A stretch of 64,000 bases of DNA from contig CAVXKY010000019.1 in NCBI GenBank assembly GCA_963762425.1, forward strand, positions 62,001 through 126,000. Direction: 5' to 3'. Made by a program: the position numbers and the translations under genes. How positions within the stretch are numbered: the first letter of the stretch is position 1; each line of letters starts with the position of its first letter. Origin of the DNA: REEB95 sp963762425 (GTDB taxonomy: Bacteria > Pseudomonadota > Alphaproteobacteria > ATCC43930 > CGMCC-115725). Below are positions 62,984 through 64,000 of the stretch, piece after piece. The notes beneath the pieces were generated by a model. That model did no database searches. It was given only the letters and a program-made list of their open reading frames with translations, and had not been told where the DNA came from.

Positions 62984-63865
62984 TTATGTCTTAAAGAAAG
63001 CCACCAGCTCCGTGGCGGTCTCCCGGGGACATTCCTCGGGCACGTAATGGCCGCAAGGCAACGCCGCGCCCCGGCGGATATCGGCGGCGTAGTCCTTCCA
63101 CACTTCCAGCGGCTTGTGGTTTCGCCCGACGCCGCCCGTGGCGCCCCAGAGCAGCAGCACCGGGCAAGCCACCTTCTTCCCCGCCTTGAAATCGGCTTCG
63201 TCCGTCTGCAGGTCGATGCCGAAGGTGGCGCGGTAGTCCTCGCACATGCCGTGAATGGTCTCCGGATTCTTGATGCAGCGGATGTATTCGGCGAGCGCCT
63301 CGGGCGCGAAGAACTTCAATCCCGCGGGGCCCTTGCCGAGCTTCTGGCGAATATAGAATTCGGGATCGGCGCCCATCAGCCGCTCGGGAAGATCGAAGGG
63401 CTGGGCCATGAAGAACCAATGCCAGGAGAACAGGCCCCAGGCGCGCGACACGTGGTTCAGCAGATGGTGGGTCGGGATGATGTCGATGATGGCGGCGCGC
63501 GAAACTTTCTCCGGGTGGTCGAGGCACATCCGGTGCAGCACGCGCGCGCCGCGATCATGCCCCGCCGCGGCGAATTTCTTGAAGCCGAGCTTGGCCATGA
63601 CCTCGACATTGTCCAACGCCATGGCGCGGAAGGAATAATTGGCGTGGTTCTCGCCGTCGGGCGGCTTCGAGGAATCGCCATAGCCCCGGAGATCGGTGCA
63701 CACCACGGTGAAGTCGCGCGCCAGGATCGGCGCCACTTCGTGCCAAGAGACATGGGTGAAAGGGTTGCCGTGCATCAGCAGAACCGGCGGCCCCTTGCCG
63801 CCATGGACGGTGACGATGCGCGCGCCGCCGGTCTCGATCTCGGTCTTGGTGAAGCCCTCGAACAT
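62984..63865 (-). CDS. alpha/beta hydrolase, haloacetate dehalogenase-like
   Basis: A 293-aa hydrolase. The oxyanion region is LLMHGNPFTHVSWHEV, and DLRGYGDSSKPP follows. The nucleophile elbow GHDRGARVLHRM carries Asp rather than Ser, as in dehalogenases and epoxide hydrolases. SWHWFFMAQPFDLPERLMGA has the His-Trp pair that forms the halide pocket in fluoroacetate dehalogenases, and the catalytic His is in PCGHYVPEECP. This supports a haloacetate dehalogenase, though substrate range is not certain. It follows a partial membrane-protein gene by 10 bases. Confidence 0.85.
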   Translation of the reverse strand: MFEGFTKTEIETGGARIVTVHGGKGPPVLLMHGNPFTHVSWHEVAPILARDFTVVCTDLRGYGDSSKPPDGENHANYSFRAMALDNVEVMAKLGFKKFAAAGHDRGARVLHRMCLDHPEKVSRAAIIDIIPTHHLLNHVSRAWGLFSWHWFFMAQPFDLPERLMGADPEFYIRQKLGKGPAGLKFFAPEALAEYIRCIKNPETIHGMCEDYRATFGIDLQTDEADFKAGKKVACPVLLLWGATGGVGRNHKPLEVWKDYAADIRRGAALPCGHYVPEECPRETATELVAFFKT

Positions 63866-63875
63866 TCCTTCCCCC

Positions 63876-64000
63876 TCAATAATTGCGCACCGATCGCGCG
63901 CCGCCCTGGCGCAGGCCCGGCACCCGGTTGACGCCCGCCACCACGACGAAGGTCACGACCAGGAGCGTCAATCCCAGCACCGAGATCAATCCCAGATCGC
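63876..64000 (-). CDS. C-terminal end of a membrane protein (partial at window edge)
   Basis: The last 40 codons of a gene entering from the right edge. They read a hydrophobic helix, LGLISVLGLTLLVVTFVVVA, then GVNRVPGLRQGGARSVRNY and the stop at 63878-63876. It is probably the final transmembrane segment and cytoplasmic tail of a transporter; the family cannot be judged from this fragment. It lies 10 bases before the hydrolase start, so both may be co-transcribed. Confidence 0.6.
   Translation of the reverse strand, partial: DLGLISVLGLTLLVVTFVVVAGVNRVPGLRQGGARSVRNY

Noticed and set aside
1..64000. CRISPR array, toxin-antitoxin or phage-defence system
   Set aside because: No regularly spaced direct repeats, Cas-like or defence-type genes were seen; the only repeats are dispersed palindromes.

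Overview
The window is chromosomal DNA from a high-GC alphaproteobacterium. This rests on gene order and protein families: the rpmH-rnpA-yidD-yidC-engB-argB block, the dnaX-ebfC-recR block beside ffs, a membrane-anchored CycM-like cytochrome c next to kdsB and pheA, and DUF2889 and RHH_4 proteins. The genus cannot be named from the sequence alone. Nearly everything is housekeeping: no CRISPR array, prophage or defence island is visible. The only clear mobile element is the right part of an IS3-family insertion sequence at the left edge.

Layout. 0-1.5 kb: IS3 transposase fragment, a lower-GC stretch, and a broken ribbon-helix-helix gene behind an 18-bp palindrome. 1.5-3.4 kb: OprB-like porin and DUF2889 protein. 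3.4-9.1 kb: aroK-aroB facing a small membrane protein, a proline-rich exported protein, xerD and accA. 9.1-14.1 kb: secA, a DegP protease and an OmpR-type response regulator. 14.3-17.3 kb: parvulin foldase, argJ, mutT and a small lipoprotein. 17.3-22.3 kb: Tat-exported carbonic-anhydrase-like protein, a methyltransferase, comF, grxC, a nitrilase-fold amidase and a CBS-domain protein. 22.4-28.3 kb: nitroreductase, three small secreted proteins, pgk, a GST and small membrane proteins. 28.3-34.7 kb: hisN-yejABEF peptide-uptake operon. 34.8-42.8 kb: fumC, cytochrome c, kdsB, pheA, nudC, ffs (SRP RNA), dnaX, ebfC and recR. 42.8-55.2 kb: rmuC, def-fmt-truA, dapD-dapE, pirin, argB, engB, yidC, yidD, rnpA and rpmH. 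55.3-64 kb: sensor kinase, rlmI, gpt, a lipoprotein, tRNA-Arg(ACG), a glycosyltransferase, a YeiH-type transporter and a haloacetate-dehalogenase-like hydrolase.

The genes form compact operons with many 4-base ATGA/GTGA overlaps (aroK/aroB, grxC/nitrilase, hisN/yejA, yejB/yejE, kdsB/pheA, dnaX/ebfC, gpt/rlmI). Together they supply aromatic, arginine and diaminopimelate biosynthesis, protein export and membrane insertion (SecA, SRP RNA, YidC, YidD), envelope quality control (DegP, parvulin), and replication/repair (DnaX, RecR, RmuC, XerD).

The most striking feature is about two dozen single-base frameshifts in otherwise intact and mostly essential genes (aroB, secA, fumC, kdsB, pheA, nudC, dnaX and others). 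They are clustered at 0.9-5.5 kb and 34.9-41.7 kb, with long clean stretches elsewhere. Restoring one base at each site gives a full-length family member whose total length is an exact multiple of three. I read most of them as residual indel errors, and I annotate each affected gene over its full repaired span.
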